Assembly: GCF_900215205.1 (NCBI RefSeq)
Contig: NZ_OBDY01000009.1
Span: 248,001 to 312,000, forward strand
Direction of reading: 5' to 3'
Source: Paractinoplanes atraurantiacus
Lineage (GTDB): Bacteria > Actinomycetota > Actinomycetes > Mycobacteriales > Micromonosporaceae
Length of the DNA: 64,000 nt
Shown: piece after piece, positions 23,341-31,061 of the stretch
How positions within the stretch are numbered: position 1 is the first letter of the stretch
Layout of the letters: each line of letters begins with the position of its first letter
The notes under the pieces: model-generated
The model's database searches: none
Told to the model about the DNA's origin: nothing
The model's input: only the letters and a program-made list of their open reading frames with translations
Translations under genes and position numbers: made by a program

Positions 23341-24696
23341 TCACCGAGGCCAGTCGCCATCCGGCCGCCCGATCTCACCCGGCGGCGAGGTGGGCGGCGC
23401 GGAGGGCGGAAGGTCTGAGGCGGGCGGAGGCGCGAAGGGGCGCGAGGTGGGCGGCACGGAGGGAGGGAAGGGCGGACCACCTGAAGGCGCGGAGGGAGGA
23501 AAGGCCGGAGTGCCCGGGGGCGCGGAGGGGGGTGCGGTTGGGGAAGGCTGCTTTCGGGTGGGCTGGGGGTTGGTCCAGGCCTCTCGGAGGTCCTTCTTCG
23601 TGGTGTGCCACCACGCGCGGAACTCGGCGGCCAAGTCGGTGATCGCGTGGCGCATTCCGGGGTCGTCCAAGCCGGCGCCCAGGAGCTCGGCCAAGCCCAG
23701 CAGCCACAGGAACGGGGTCAGAGCCAGGGCCAGCAGTGGGAGTGGCCACCAGGACGTCACGGCGTACAGGAAAAGCAAGATTGTGGCGACGGCCGTCAGG
23801 GCCAGGGCCGTCACGTTGGCGCGGCGCATCAGTGGGGGCAGCAGGCGCAGGCAGCGCCACGGGAGACGGCCGGCGGGGATCAGGATGCGGGCCGCGAAAC
23901 CGGCCATGACGGCGGCCAGGACGCCGGCCATGACGCGGCCGAACGGGCCGGCGGTGGGCCACCACCAGAGGGCGATCAGTTGCAGGAGGCAGACCAGGGC
24001 GGCGCTGGCGGCTACGCCGCGGCGCAGGCCGTTCAGGACGCCGCGGATCGGCCAGGTCATCGAGACGACGTCGGCCCGGGCCGGATTGTCGCGGGCCACG
24101 TCGCGCAGGGCGCGCATCGAGCGGCGGACCCGGAGGCGTTCGGCGTCGAGCATGGCGATCAGCCAGCGGCCGTACGGGTTGCCGGGCGCTATGGCCAAGG
24201 CGGCGCGGGCGGCGGTCAGGGCCGCGTCGCGGTTGCCGGCGTCGCGTTCCACGTCGGCCACCGTCAGCAGGCCCTCGACGGAGTTCGGATCGAGGGAGCG
24301 GCCGTGTGCGGCGGCGGCCCGGGCCCGTGGGTAGTCCTTGGCTGAGGCCAGCGCGCGGGCCAGCACGAAGTGGGCGGTCGGCTCGGTGGGGCCGAGGCGC
24401 ACCGCCTCGGCGGCGGCGGAGACCGCGTCCCGGGAGCGGATCATGACGATGAGGTTCTCGGCCCGTTCGGCGTGGGCGTCGGCGAACTGCGGGGCCGCGG
24501 CGACCGCGGCGTCGGCCGTGGCGAGGGCGCCGGCGTAGTCACGCCGCAGGCGCAGGACCGAGGCGAGCAGCGTCAGCAGGCGCGCGTCGCCCGGATCGAG
24601 CGCGAGGCCCTCGCGGGCGGCTTTCTCGGCCTCGTCGTAGCGGCCCACCTGAGCGAGTCGGTGCGCCCGCCAGTAGGCGTCGGCCCGTTCGCTCAA
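23341..24696 (-). CDS. TPR-repeat membrane protein with proline-rich tail
   Basis: 451 aa. The N-terminal half (1-190) holds at least four tetratricopeptide units (QVGRYDEAEKAAREGLALDP, DYAGALATADAAVAAAPQFA and others). Residues about 220-345 contain about four TM helices (one is ALVCLLQLIALWWW). The last 70 residues are tandem Pro-rich units (PPSAPPGTPAFPPSAPSGGP and variants). It probably scaffolds a complex at the membrane. It follows the TPR/AAA ATPase gene after 76 bp on the same strand, suggesting a shared function. Function unknown. Confidence 0.8.
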   Translation of the reverse strand: MSERADAYWRAHRLAQVGRYDEAEKAAREGLALDPGDARLLTLLASVLRLRRDYAGALATADAAVAAAPQFADAHAERAENLIVMIRSRDAVSAAAEAVRLGPTEPTAHFVLARALASAKDYPRARAAAAHGRSLDPNSVEGLLTVADVERDAGNRDAALTAARAALAIAPGNPYGRWLIAMLDAERLRVRRSMRALRDVARDNPARADVVSMTWPIRGVLNGLRRGVAASAALVCLLQLIALWWWPTAGPFGRVMAGVLAAVMAGFAARILIPAGRLPWRCLRLLPPLMRRANVTALALTAVATILLFLYAVTSWWPLPLLALALTPFLWLLGLAELLGAGLDDPGMRHAITDLAAEFRAWWHTTKKDLREAWTNPQPTRKQPSPTAPPSAPPGTPAFPPSAPSGGPPFPPSVPPTSRPFAPPPASDLPPSAPPTSPPGEIGRPDGDWPR

Positions 24697-24772
24697 CGCA
24701 CTGCCCCGGCCAGGAAACGGGCGGACGATAGGCGCGGTGAAGGCGAAGCGGCCGGGCGTGGAGGCGTACAGG

Positions 24773-25984
24773 TCAACGGATTTTGCGCTTTTTGAGGTAG
24801 GCGGCCAAGTCGTCGTACTCGCCGGACTCGTTGGCGAACATGGCCACGTTGCGGGCCGTGGCGAACCAGCCGTCGGTGGACGGGCGGATCTCGCGGACGG
24901 CGTCGAGCATGTCCTGCTGGTTGATCATGCGGATGTCGCCGGTGGCGATGGAGTCGCGCATGGCGAACTCGGCTGCCGTCTCGCAGACGTGGGCCAGGTC
25001 GGCGCCCGAGTAGTGATCGGTGGCGTCGGCCACGCGGCCCAGGTCGATGCCGGCCACCGGGCGGTCGCGCAGGTGGTACTGGAGGATCGCGGCGCGGGCC
25101 GGCTTGTCCGGCGGCAGCACCAGGACCGTACGGTCGAGGCGGCCCGGGCGGCGCAGCGCCGAGTCGATGTCCCAGGGAGCGTTGGTGGCGGCCAGCACGA
25201 AGACGCCGTCGTTGTTGCCGTCGACCCCGTCGAGCTCGGTCAGCAGCTGGTTGACGACCGTGCGCATGGACGACGAGTTGAGCTGGCTGCGCTTGTGGCC
25301 CAGGGCGTCGATCTCGTCGAGGAACAGCACGCACGGGGCGTGGCCGCGGGCCGAGTCGAACAGGTCGTGCAGGTTGCGCTCGGAGCTGCCCACCCACATG
25401 TTCAGGACGTCGGTGATCGACAGGGAGATGAAGGAGGCGCCCATCTCGCCGGCCACCGCGCGGGCCAGGAAGGTCTTGCCGCAGCCGGGCGGGCCGTAGA
25501 GGAGCAGGCCGCCGCGCAGGCTCTTGCCGAACAGGCTGCGCAGCTTCGGGTTGCGCATGGGGCCCAGGAAGGAGATCTCGAGGCGCTTCTTGACCTCTTC
25601 CATGCCGCCGACGTCGGCCAGGGTGATCCGCGAGGTCTCGATGTCGAAGGCGCGGTCGGCGTGGCCTTGGACGGGGTCGGGTTCGCCGTCGGCGCGGGTG
25701 AAGCGCGGCGGCACGACGTCGCCGAACTCCTGCTCCATCGCGTCCCAGTCAACGGGGGCCGAAGGGGTGGGCGCCGGCGCGGAGGGGCTGAGGGCCGAAC
25801 CCATCAGCTTCTGGGCGGTGGCGTTGCCGGGCTCGCGGGCCAGGACCTGGGCGGCGTGAGCGATCGCCTCTCCCCCGCGCCCGGCCGCCACCAGCAGCTC
25901 GGCCAGGTGCAGCCGCAACGGCAGGTCGTCCGGGCGGGCCTCCACGGCCGCTGTGAGGCTGTCGATCAAGGGGGAGTCGCTCAT
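24773..25984 (-). CDS. TPR-AAA+ ATPase
   Basis: 403 aa. A short TPR-like N-terminus (residues 5-65) and a Pro/Ser linker precede a CDC48/FtsH-like AAA+ domain. Walker A is GPPGCGKT (164-171), Walker B FLDEIDAL (221-228) and sensor I AATNAPWD. The arginine-finger region is ALRRPGRLDR. It should form a ring and use ATP to remodel a protein partner. With the adjacent TPR membrane protein it may form a membrane-associated machine (inference). ATG at 25984. Confidence 0.87.
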   Translation of the reverse strand: MSDSPLIDSLTAAVEARPDDLPLRLHLAELLVAAGRGGEAIAHAAQVLAREPGNATAQKLMGSALSPSAPAPTPSAPVDWDAMEQEFGDVVPPRFTRADGEPDPVQGHADRAFDIETSRITLADVGGMEEVKKRLEISFLGPMRNPKLRSLFGKSLRGGLLLYGPPGCGKTFLARAVAGEMGASFISLSITDVLNMWVGSSERNLHDLFDSARGHAPCVLFLDEIDALGHKRSQLNSSSMRTVVNQLLTELDGVDGNNDGVFVLAATNAPWDIDSALRRPGRLDRTVLVLPPDKPARAAILQYHLRDRPVAGIDLGRVADATDHYSGADLAHVCETAAEFAMRDSIATGDIRMINQQDMLDAVREIRPSTDGWFATARNVAMFANESGEYDDLAAYLKKRKIR

Positions 25985-26012
25985 GACAACGAATTATGCC
26001 CGCACCGAAGAA

Positions 26013-26044
26013 GAGGCCGCCGGAGCTGGTGCCCCGGCGGCCTC
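26013..26044 (-). terminator. Terminator of the NlpC/P60 gene
   Basis: Perfect 11-bp arms (26013-26023 and 26034-26044) around a 10-base loop, 17 bp beyond the stop of the leftward NlpC/P60 gene and followed on that strand by TTCTTCGG. Confidence 0.82.
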
Positions 26045-26061
26045 GACCAACGAACTCAGAG

Positions 26062-27057
26062 TCAGCCTGGCCGGCGGAAGCCCGCGATGGGCATACGGTC
26101 GATCTCCGCCATCCGCACGTGATCCCCCGTGTGCGGAGCGTGGACCATCAGGCCGCCACCGATGTAGATGCCGACATGATGGAGGCTTCCCGGGAAGAAG
26201 AAGACAAGGTCACCCGGTTGCAACTCGTCCCGCGACACCGCCTTGCCCTCGCCCCACTGGTCTTTCGTGTAGTGGTCGAGGTGCACACCGACGCTGCCCC
26301 AGGCCTCCTGGGTCAGACCGGAGCAGTCGTACGTGTTCGGTCCAGCCGAACCGAAGACGTACGGCTTGCCGATCAGGTCGCACGCACGCTGAGCCGCACG
26401 TCCGCCTTTGTCATTGGTGTACGTGACCGGACAGGCACCCAACCGCAGGGGCCCGTCCGAGGCGTCCGCCGATCCGTACGCCTGGATCCGCAGTTTCTGC
26501 AGCGAGGTGATCTTCGTCTGGATCGCCTTCTTGCGCGTGGACAGGTCTTTGTCACGCGCGGCGACGGACTTGGTCACGACGTCCAGGTCGGCCTTGGTGG
26601 CGGTGAGCTTGTCGCGCAGCGCCGCCACGCCCTTGATCTGCTCCTGCTGATGACGGGCCAGCTGATCGAGATAGGTCAGCTTGTCGGTCAGCCCGGTCGG
26701 CGAGCCACTGATGATCATGGCGTTGAGGGCGTTGGGCGCACCCTGCTTGTACGCGTCGACGGCCAGGCCCTGCACCTGGGCCATCGCCAGGTCGACCTGC
26801 ACCTGGAGCGGAGTGAGCTGGGCGGCGAGACTCTTCTGCCGAGCGCGGTTCTTGAGCAGCTGGTTGTGCACGTCGTTGTACTGCTCGATGACCGGCTCGA
26901 GTTCGTTCCACTGCTTGTCGATCTGAGCCTCGACCGTGGAGGGCGAGGGTGTGGCGTGCGCGACGGCTGGTCCGGTGACAACGACCCCGACCGCCGCGAG
27001 TGCGCAGACGAGTCCGCGCAGAACTGCGGCGCGACCGCGCGCCCCAATCCGTTTCAC
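26062..27057 (-). CDS. Secreted NlpC/P60 peptidoglycan endopeptidase
   Basis: 331 aa. Signal peptide about 1-36 (VCALAAVGVVVTGPAVAHA). Residues 40-195 form a long coiled coil (EAQIDKQWNELEPVIEQYND onward), typical of RipA-like cell-separation hydrolases. The C-terminal NlpC/P60 domain has catalytic Cys245 (TYDCSGLTQ), His294 (LHHVGIYIGG) and a third polar residue near His306. It cleaves the D-Glu to diaminopimelate bond region of stem peptides. The GTG start at 27057 is preceded by AAAGGA. Expression is almost certainly controlled by the upstream c-di-AMP riboswitch. Confidence 0.92.
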   Translation of the reverse strand: MKRIGARGRAAVLRGLVCALAAVGVVVTGPAVAHATPSPSTVEAQIDKQWNELEPVIEQYNDVHNQLLKNRARQKSLAAQLTPLQVQVDLAMAQVQGLAVDAYKQGAPNALNAMIISGSPTGLTDKLTYLDQLARHQQEQIKGVAALRDKLTATKADLDVVTKSVAARDKDLSTRKKAIQTKITSLQKLRIQAYGSADASDGPLRLGACPVTYTNDKGGRAAQRACDLIGKPYVFGSAGPNTYDCSGLTQEAWGSVGVHLDHYTKDQWGEGKAVSRDELQPGDLVFFFPGSLHHVGIYIGGGLMVHAPHTGDHVRMAEIDRMPIAGFRRPG

Positions 27058-27072
27058 GTTGGGTGTGATGTC

Positions 27073-27205
27073 CTTTCTTCCCTCGAGCCGCCGACCGGGT
27101 TAGCTGACGGGTTCGGACGGGAAGACGCGTCCGGCCGCAAGACATCGCGGCTTCACCCCAACCACTCGGGTCCCCGGTTCGCGCACACGGCGATTAGGCG
27201 GTGGT
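27073..27205 (-). promoter_or_regulatory. ydaO-yuaA type c-di-AMP riboswitch
   Basis: On the minus strand the leader carries the conserved blocks in order: GCGCGAACCGGGGACCC, GGGGTGAAGCCGCGATG, TCTTGCGGCCGGACGCG, then CCGAACCCGTCAGCTAACCC and GGTCGGCGGCTCGAGGGAAG. This is the ydaO-yuaA consensus, which binds cyclic di-AMP and usually turns cell-wall hydrolase genes off when the ligand is high. It ends about 16 bases before the GTG of the NlpC/P60 gene. Family and position agree with many actinobacterial rpf and NlpC/P60 leaders. Confidence 0.93.
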
Positions 27206-27332
27206 CCGTCAGATCGGCCGGGTGGACGATGGGGGGCTGCCGAACCGGGGACCACCGTACTCCGGATCATGTGGAGAACTGAAGCCGCCGCGTACGGGAA
27301 ACTGCTTGCTCAGGAAGGCATACGCAGAGTGA

Positions 27333-28271
27333 CTAGAGCGGCCAATGATCCAGCGCACGATCGAGCCACGGCACGACCAGGATCACGGTGGGTAGTACCA
27401 GCAGACCGACGGCGGCAAGGGCGGCGGCCACGTTCAGGCCGACGGACACGGTGTGCGGCTTGGTCAGCCGATCCAGCCTTCGGCGCCTCGCGTCACCCGT
27501 CGGGTCGGCCCGCGCGTCCTCCGCCAGGGGGACGGCGTCGGACAACCGCTCGAGGGCGGCCCGCAGCGGCTCGGCTCCGGCTTTCCGCCGCGCCACGTCG
27601 TCCGAGATCATTTCCAACAGCAGATGTACGGCGTCGAGGGGCGCCCGGCTGCGCAACGGCCCCGGCACGGCGCGGTAGAACGCGGTGAAGGACTCCATCA
27701 CCACCTCGTGCCGATGACGCAGATGGGTCTGCTCGTGGGCGAGGACGGCGTCGACCTGATCCCGGTCGAGCACCTGGAGCACGCCGTTGCTCAGCACCAC
27801 GCGCGGCTCGCGGCCGGGCACGCAGTAGGCCAGGGGCAGCGCCCCGTCGAGCACCCGCAGGTTGTCGGGACCGAGCTCGCGGTGCTGCTCGGCCCGGTCG
27901 AGCAGGTCGACCAGCTCGCGATGGCGGGCGCGGCGCACGCGCGAGCGGCGGGTGACGCCGATCAGCGACACGACCAGCCGCAGGATGATGACGCCGGCCA
28001 CGACCAGGGCGCCGATGAGGGCGGCCGCGGCGACCGGCTTGCCCGAACCGGCGGCCCGGGTCACCTCGTACGGCGCCGAGAGCACCACGCCGAGCGCGGA
28101 CAGCACGGCGCTCAGCGTGATCGACTGCCAGAGCAGGACGGCCGCGGCCGGAGCCCGGTCGGGCCAGTGCGCACGCGCCAGCGGGCCCGGAACGACCAGC
28201 GACAGGGTCAGGCCGAGCGCGCCGAGCAGAAGCGCCGTCACCCCTCCGACCGCCCTGAAGAGGAACGGCAA
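27333..28271 (-). CDS. M56-family membrane metallopeptidase (BlaR1-like)
   Basis: 312 aa. About three N-terminal TM helices and one at the C-terminus surround a zinc-protease motif HEQTH (179-183). It lacks the beta-lactam sensor domain of BlaR1. The usual role is to sense an envelope signal and inactivate the BlaI-type repressor encoded just upstream (stop 4 bp before the TTG start at 28271). Here the pair faces the cytochrome bd operon, so the signal may be respiratory or envelope stress instead of a beta-lactam (inference). Confidence 0.85.
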   Translation of the reverse strand: MPFLFRAVGGVTALLLGALGLTLSLVVPGPLARAHWPDRAPAAAVLLWQSITLSAVLSALGVVLSAPYEVTRAAGSGKPVAAAALIGALVVAGVIILRLVVSLIGVTRRSRVRRARHRELVDLLDRAEQHRELGPDNLRVLDGALPLAYCVPGREPRVVLSNGVLQVLDRDQVDAVLAHEQTHLRHRHEVVMESFTAFYRAVPGPLRSRAPLDAVHLLLEMISDDVARRKAGAEPLRAALERLSDAVPLAEDARADPTGDARRRRLDRLTKPHTVSVGLNVAAALAAVGLLVLPTVILVVPWLDRALDHWPL

Positions 28272-28275
28272 GCCG

Positions 28276-28629
28276 TCATTTCTTCGTGGCGGCTTCGATT
28301 GCTGCTTTGAGGGCGTCGGGTGACAGCTGCCCCATGAAGTAGGCCAGCGCCGCGTCCTGGTCGCCGCTGGCGGTGAGCGCGTCGAGCATGAGCCCGGCGG
28401 TCATCTCCTCACGCGACTGCGCCGGCGCGTACTTGTAAGCACGGTCGTCGTTCTGCTGCACGACCACCCGCTTTTTCGTCAAGCGGCTGAGCACGGTCAT
28501 CACGGTCGTGTAGGCCAGGTCGCGCTCCCGGAGGCGCTCGTGCACCTGCCGCACGGTGAGCGGCTCGCCCGCGTCCCACAACTGCCGCATGACCTCGCGT
28601 TCCAGGTCCCCGAGAGCCATGTATGCCAT
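28276..28629 (-). CDS. BlaI/MecI-family repressor
   Basis: 117 aa. A winged-helix domain (LGDLEREVMRQLWDAGEPLT, VMTVLSRLTKKRVVVQQ) is followed by a short C-terminal dimerisation segment. Two ATGs, at 28629 and 28620, are possible; the second starts MALGDLEREV, closer to family members. It is divergent from cydA, and the intergenic region holds two dyads of the TAC...GTA type. The repressor probably controls both its own blaI-M56 operon and cydABDC. Confidence 0.88.
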   Translation of the reverse strand: MAYMALGDLEREVMRQLWDAGEPLTVRQVHERLRERDLAYTTVMTVLSRLTKKRVVVQQNDDRAYKYAPAQSREEMTAGLMLDALTASGDQDAALAYFMGQLSPDALKAAIEAATKK

Positions 28630-28656
28630 CTTACACAGGCCTACTGCGCACTGTCG

Positions 28657-28693
28657 TACTACGCGTCGTAGTATCTACTACGAGACGTCGTAG
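28657..28693. promoter_or_regulatory. Two tandem dyads, likely BlaI operators
   Basis: TACTACG CGT CGTAGTA (28657-28673) is a perfect 7-bp dyad. CTACTACG AGA CGTCGTAG (28675-28693) matches 7 of 8. They are centred 19 bp apart between the divergent blaI and cydA starts. The second overlaps the cydA ribosome-binding region by one base. The spacing and TAC...GTA ends suit dimeric BlaI binding. Confidence 0.7.
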
Positions 28694-28706
28694 AGGGGGC
28701 ATTCCC

Positions 28707-30071
28707 ATGGACGTGCTGGACCTGACCCGGCTCCAGTTCGCGGTGGTGACGATCTATCACTACTTCTTCGTGCCGCTGTCGATCAGCCTGGCCGCGGCCG
28801 CCGCCGGCTTGCAGATCGCATGGCTGCGCACGAAGCGCTCTTCGTATTTGGACCTGACAAAATTCGTCGGAAAACTTCTCATTGTCACTTTTGCGGTAGG
28901 CGTCGTCACCGGCCTCGTCCAGGAGTTCCAGTTCGGCCTCGGGTGGAGCAGCTTCGCCAAGTTCTACGGCGACGTCTTCGGCCCGACCCTGGCCATCGAG
29001 GGGATGCTCGCGTTCTTCCTCGAGGCGACCTTCCTCGCGCTCTGGTATTTCGGGTGGGACCGCCTGCCCCGCCTCGTGCACACGGCCACGATCGTCATCG
29101 TCGCCATCGGCACCGTGCTGTCGGCCTTCATCATCCTGGCCGCCAATTCCTTCATGCAACATCCGGTGGCGTACGCGCTGGACCCGGTGACCGGGCGGGC
29201 GCGCCTGACGTCGTTCACCGAGCTGCTGCTCAACAAGGTCAACCTGGCCGCGTTCCCGCACACCCTGGCCGGCGCGATCATGGTCGGCGGCGCTCTGCTG
29301 CTGGCCCTGGGCGTGTGGCGGCTCGCGGCCGACGGCACCTTCCGCGTCCTGGCCCGGCTCGGCGCGTGGATGACGCTGGCCGGCGGGGCGATGACCGCGC
29401 TGACCGGCGACCACCTGGGCAAGGTCATGACCGAGGTGCAGCCGATGAAGATGGCCGCGGCCGAGGCGCTCTACGAGACCACCAAGGGCGCGCCGTTCTC
29501 GATCTTCACGCTCGGCTCGCCGTTCCCGGACTTCTCGCTCGACATCCCCTGGCTGCTCTCCATCCTGGCCAAGGGCGACCCCAACGCGACGGTGCAGGGC
29601 ATCAACGACCTTCAGGCACAGTACGTCTCCCAGTACGGCCCTGGTTCGTACGTGCCCATGATCCCGGTGGCCTTCTGGTCGTTCCGCGTGATGATCGGCG
29701 CCGGCATGCTGGCGGCGGCCGTGGCGGCGTACTACCTCTGGCGTACGCGCAAGCACCGTGACGCCCCGCGCTGGCTGACCCGCTGGCTGCCGCTGATCCC
29801 GGTCCTGCCCGCGGTGGCCAACACCTTCGGCTGGATCTTCACCGAGACCGCCCGCCAGCCCTGGATCGCCTTCGGCATCTCGAAGGTCGCCGACGGCATC
29901 TCCCCCGGGCTGACCAGCTCCGAGGTGATCGCCTCGCTGGCCGGGTTCACGGTCGTCTACGGCATCCTCGCGGTCGTCTGGTTCCGCCTGGTCCGCCACC
30001 TCGCCCGGCAGCCGCTGGCCCCACCACCGGTCACCGTCGCCGAGACCGCCGAACCCGCACCCGTCTACTGA
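28707..30071 (+). CDS. cydA: Cytochrome bd ubiquinol/menaquinol oxidase subunit I
   Basis: 454 aa, nine or so TM helices. CydA binds haems b558, b595 and d and reduces oxygen to water using menaquinol. His18 (TIYHYFF) ligates a haem. The quinol-binding Q-loop contains GDHLGKVMTEVQPMKMAA and is of the short type. The ATG at 28707 follows GAGGGGG by 7 bases. The gene opens the cydA-cydB-cydDC operon, which is probably repressed by BlaI. Confidence 0.95.
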   Translation: MDVLDLTRLQFAVVTIYHYFFVPLSISLAAAAAGLQIAWLRTKRSSYLDLTKFVGKLLIVTFAVGVVTGLVQEFQFGLGWSSFAKFYGDVFGPTLAIEGMLAFFLEATFLALWYFGWDRLPRLVHTATIVIVAIGTVLSAFIILAANSFMQHPVAYALDPVTGRARLTSFTELLLNKVNLAAFPHTLAGAIMVGGALLLALGVWRLAADGTFRVLARLGAWMTLAGGAMTALTGDHLGKVMTEVQPMKMAAAEALYETTKGAPFSIFTLGSPFPDFSLDIPWLLSILAKGDPNATVQGINDLQAQYVSQYGPGSYVPMIPVAFWSFRVMIGAGMLAAAVAAYYLWRTRKHRDAPRWLTRWLPLIPVLPAVANTFGWIFTETARQPWIAFGISKVADGISPGLTSSEVIASLAGFTVVYGILAVVWFRLVRHLARQPLAPPPVTVAETAEPAPVY

Positions 30072-30080
30072 GGGACTGAC

Positions 30081-31061
30081 ATGATCACCTTCTGGTTCGC
30101 CGTCGTCGTGCTCGCCTGGGTGCTCTTCTTCGTGCTCGAGGGCTTCGACTTCGGGGTGGGCCTGCTCGGCCCGGTGCTCGGCCGCGACGACCACGAGCGC
30201 GGCGCCGCGGTCCGCACGATCGGCCCGTTCTGGGACGGCAACGAGGTCTGGCTGGTCGCGGCGATCGGCGTCACGTTCGCCGCGTTCCCGGCCTGGTATT
30301 CGGCCCTGCTCTCCGGACTCTACCTGCCGATGGTCGTCCTGCTGCTCCTGCTCGCCGTCCGCGGCGTCGCCCTCGAGTTCCGGGGCAAGGGCGACGGCCC
30401 GTCGTACCGCCGCCGCGCCGACATCGCCCTGGCGCTGAGCTCACTCGGCATCGTGCTGGTGTGGGGCGCGCTGCTGGCCACGTTCGTCCGCGGCCTGGCC
30501 CTCGGCGCCGACGGCTCGGTGACCGGCGGCGGCCTGTCCCGCACCCTGGGCCCGATCTGGTCACCGGCCGCTGCCTTGGGCGCGCTGGCCGCCCTGTTCG
30601 CCGCACTGATGCTGGGCGCCACGTTCCTCGGCCTGCGCACCAGCGGCCCCTTGCGCCATCGGGCCCGCACGCTGGCGCGGTGGCTGGGCTCGGGCGGTGC
30701 CGTCGCGCTTCTGGTCATCGGCTTCGGTACGGGTTCACGCCTGGCCCTGGCCGCCGCGGCCCTCAGCCTGCTTGCCGGCATGCTGGCCCGTTCCGGCCGC
30801 GAGGCCCTGGCCTTCGCCGTCACGGCCCTGTCGGTGGCCGGCGCCGTGGTCGCCGTCTTCACCACCCACGGCGACGTGGTCCTGCGCAGCACCCTCGACC
30901 CGCGGTGGTCCCTGACCCGCGACGCGGCCGCCGCCACACCCCAGGCCCTGGAACTGATCACCTGGGCCGGCGTCCTGATCCTCCCCGGCGTCATCGCCTA
31001 CCAGGCCTTCTCCTACTGGGTCTTCCGCCGCCGCATCGCCAGCGAACGGGTCCCCTCATGA
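30081..31061 (+). CDS. cydB: Cytochrome bd oxidase subunit II
   Basis: 326 aa with about eight TM helices. Typical features are LEGFDFGVGLLGPVLGRDD near the start and GPFWDGNEVWL. It partners CydA in the membrane. It starts 9 bp after cydA with GAGGGA upstream of the ATG and overlaps the next gene by 4 bp (ATGA at 31058-31061). Confidence 0.94.
   Translation: MITFWFAVVVLAWVLFFVLEGFDFGVGLLGPVLGRDDHERGAAVRTIGPFWDGNEVWLVAAIGVTFAAFPAWYSALLSGLYLPMVVLLLLLAVRGVALEFRGKGDGPSYRRRADIALALSSLGIVLVWGALLATFVRGLALGADGSVTGGGLSRTLGPIWSPAAALGALAALFAALMLGATFLGLRTSGPLRHRARTLARWLGSGGAVALLVIGFGTGSRLALAAAALSLLAGMLARSGREALAFAVTALSVAGAVVAVFTTHGDVVLRSTLDPRWSLTRDAAAATPQALELITWAGVLILPGVIAYQAFSYWVFRRRIASERVPS

Noticed and set aside
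30461..31057. Extension of CydDC about 200 codons upstream
   Set aside because: It overlaps cydB in another frame and is Arg/Pro-rich. The ATG at 31058 forms the usual ATGA overlap.
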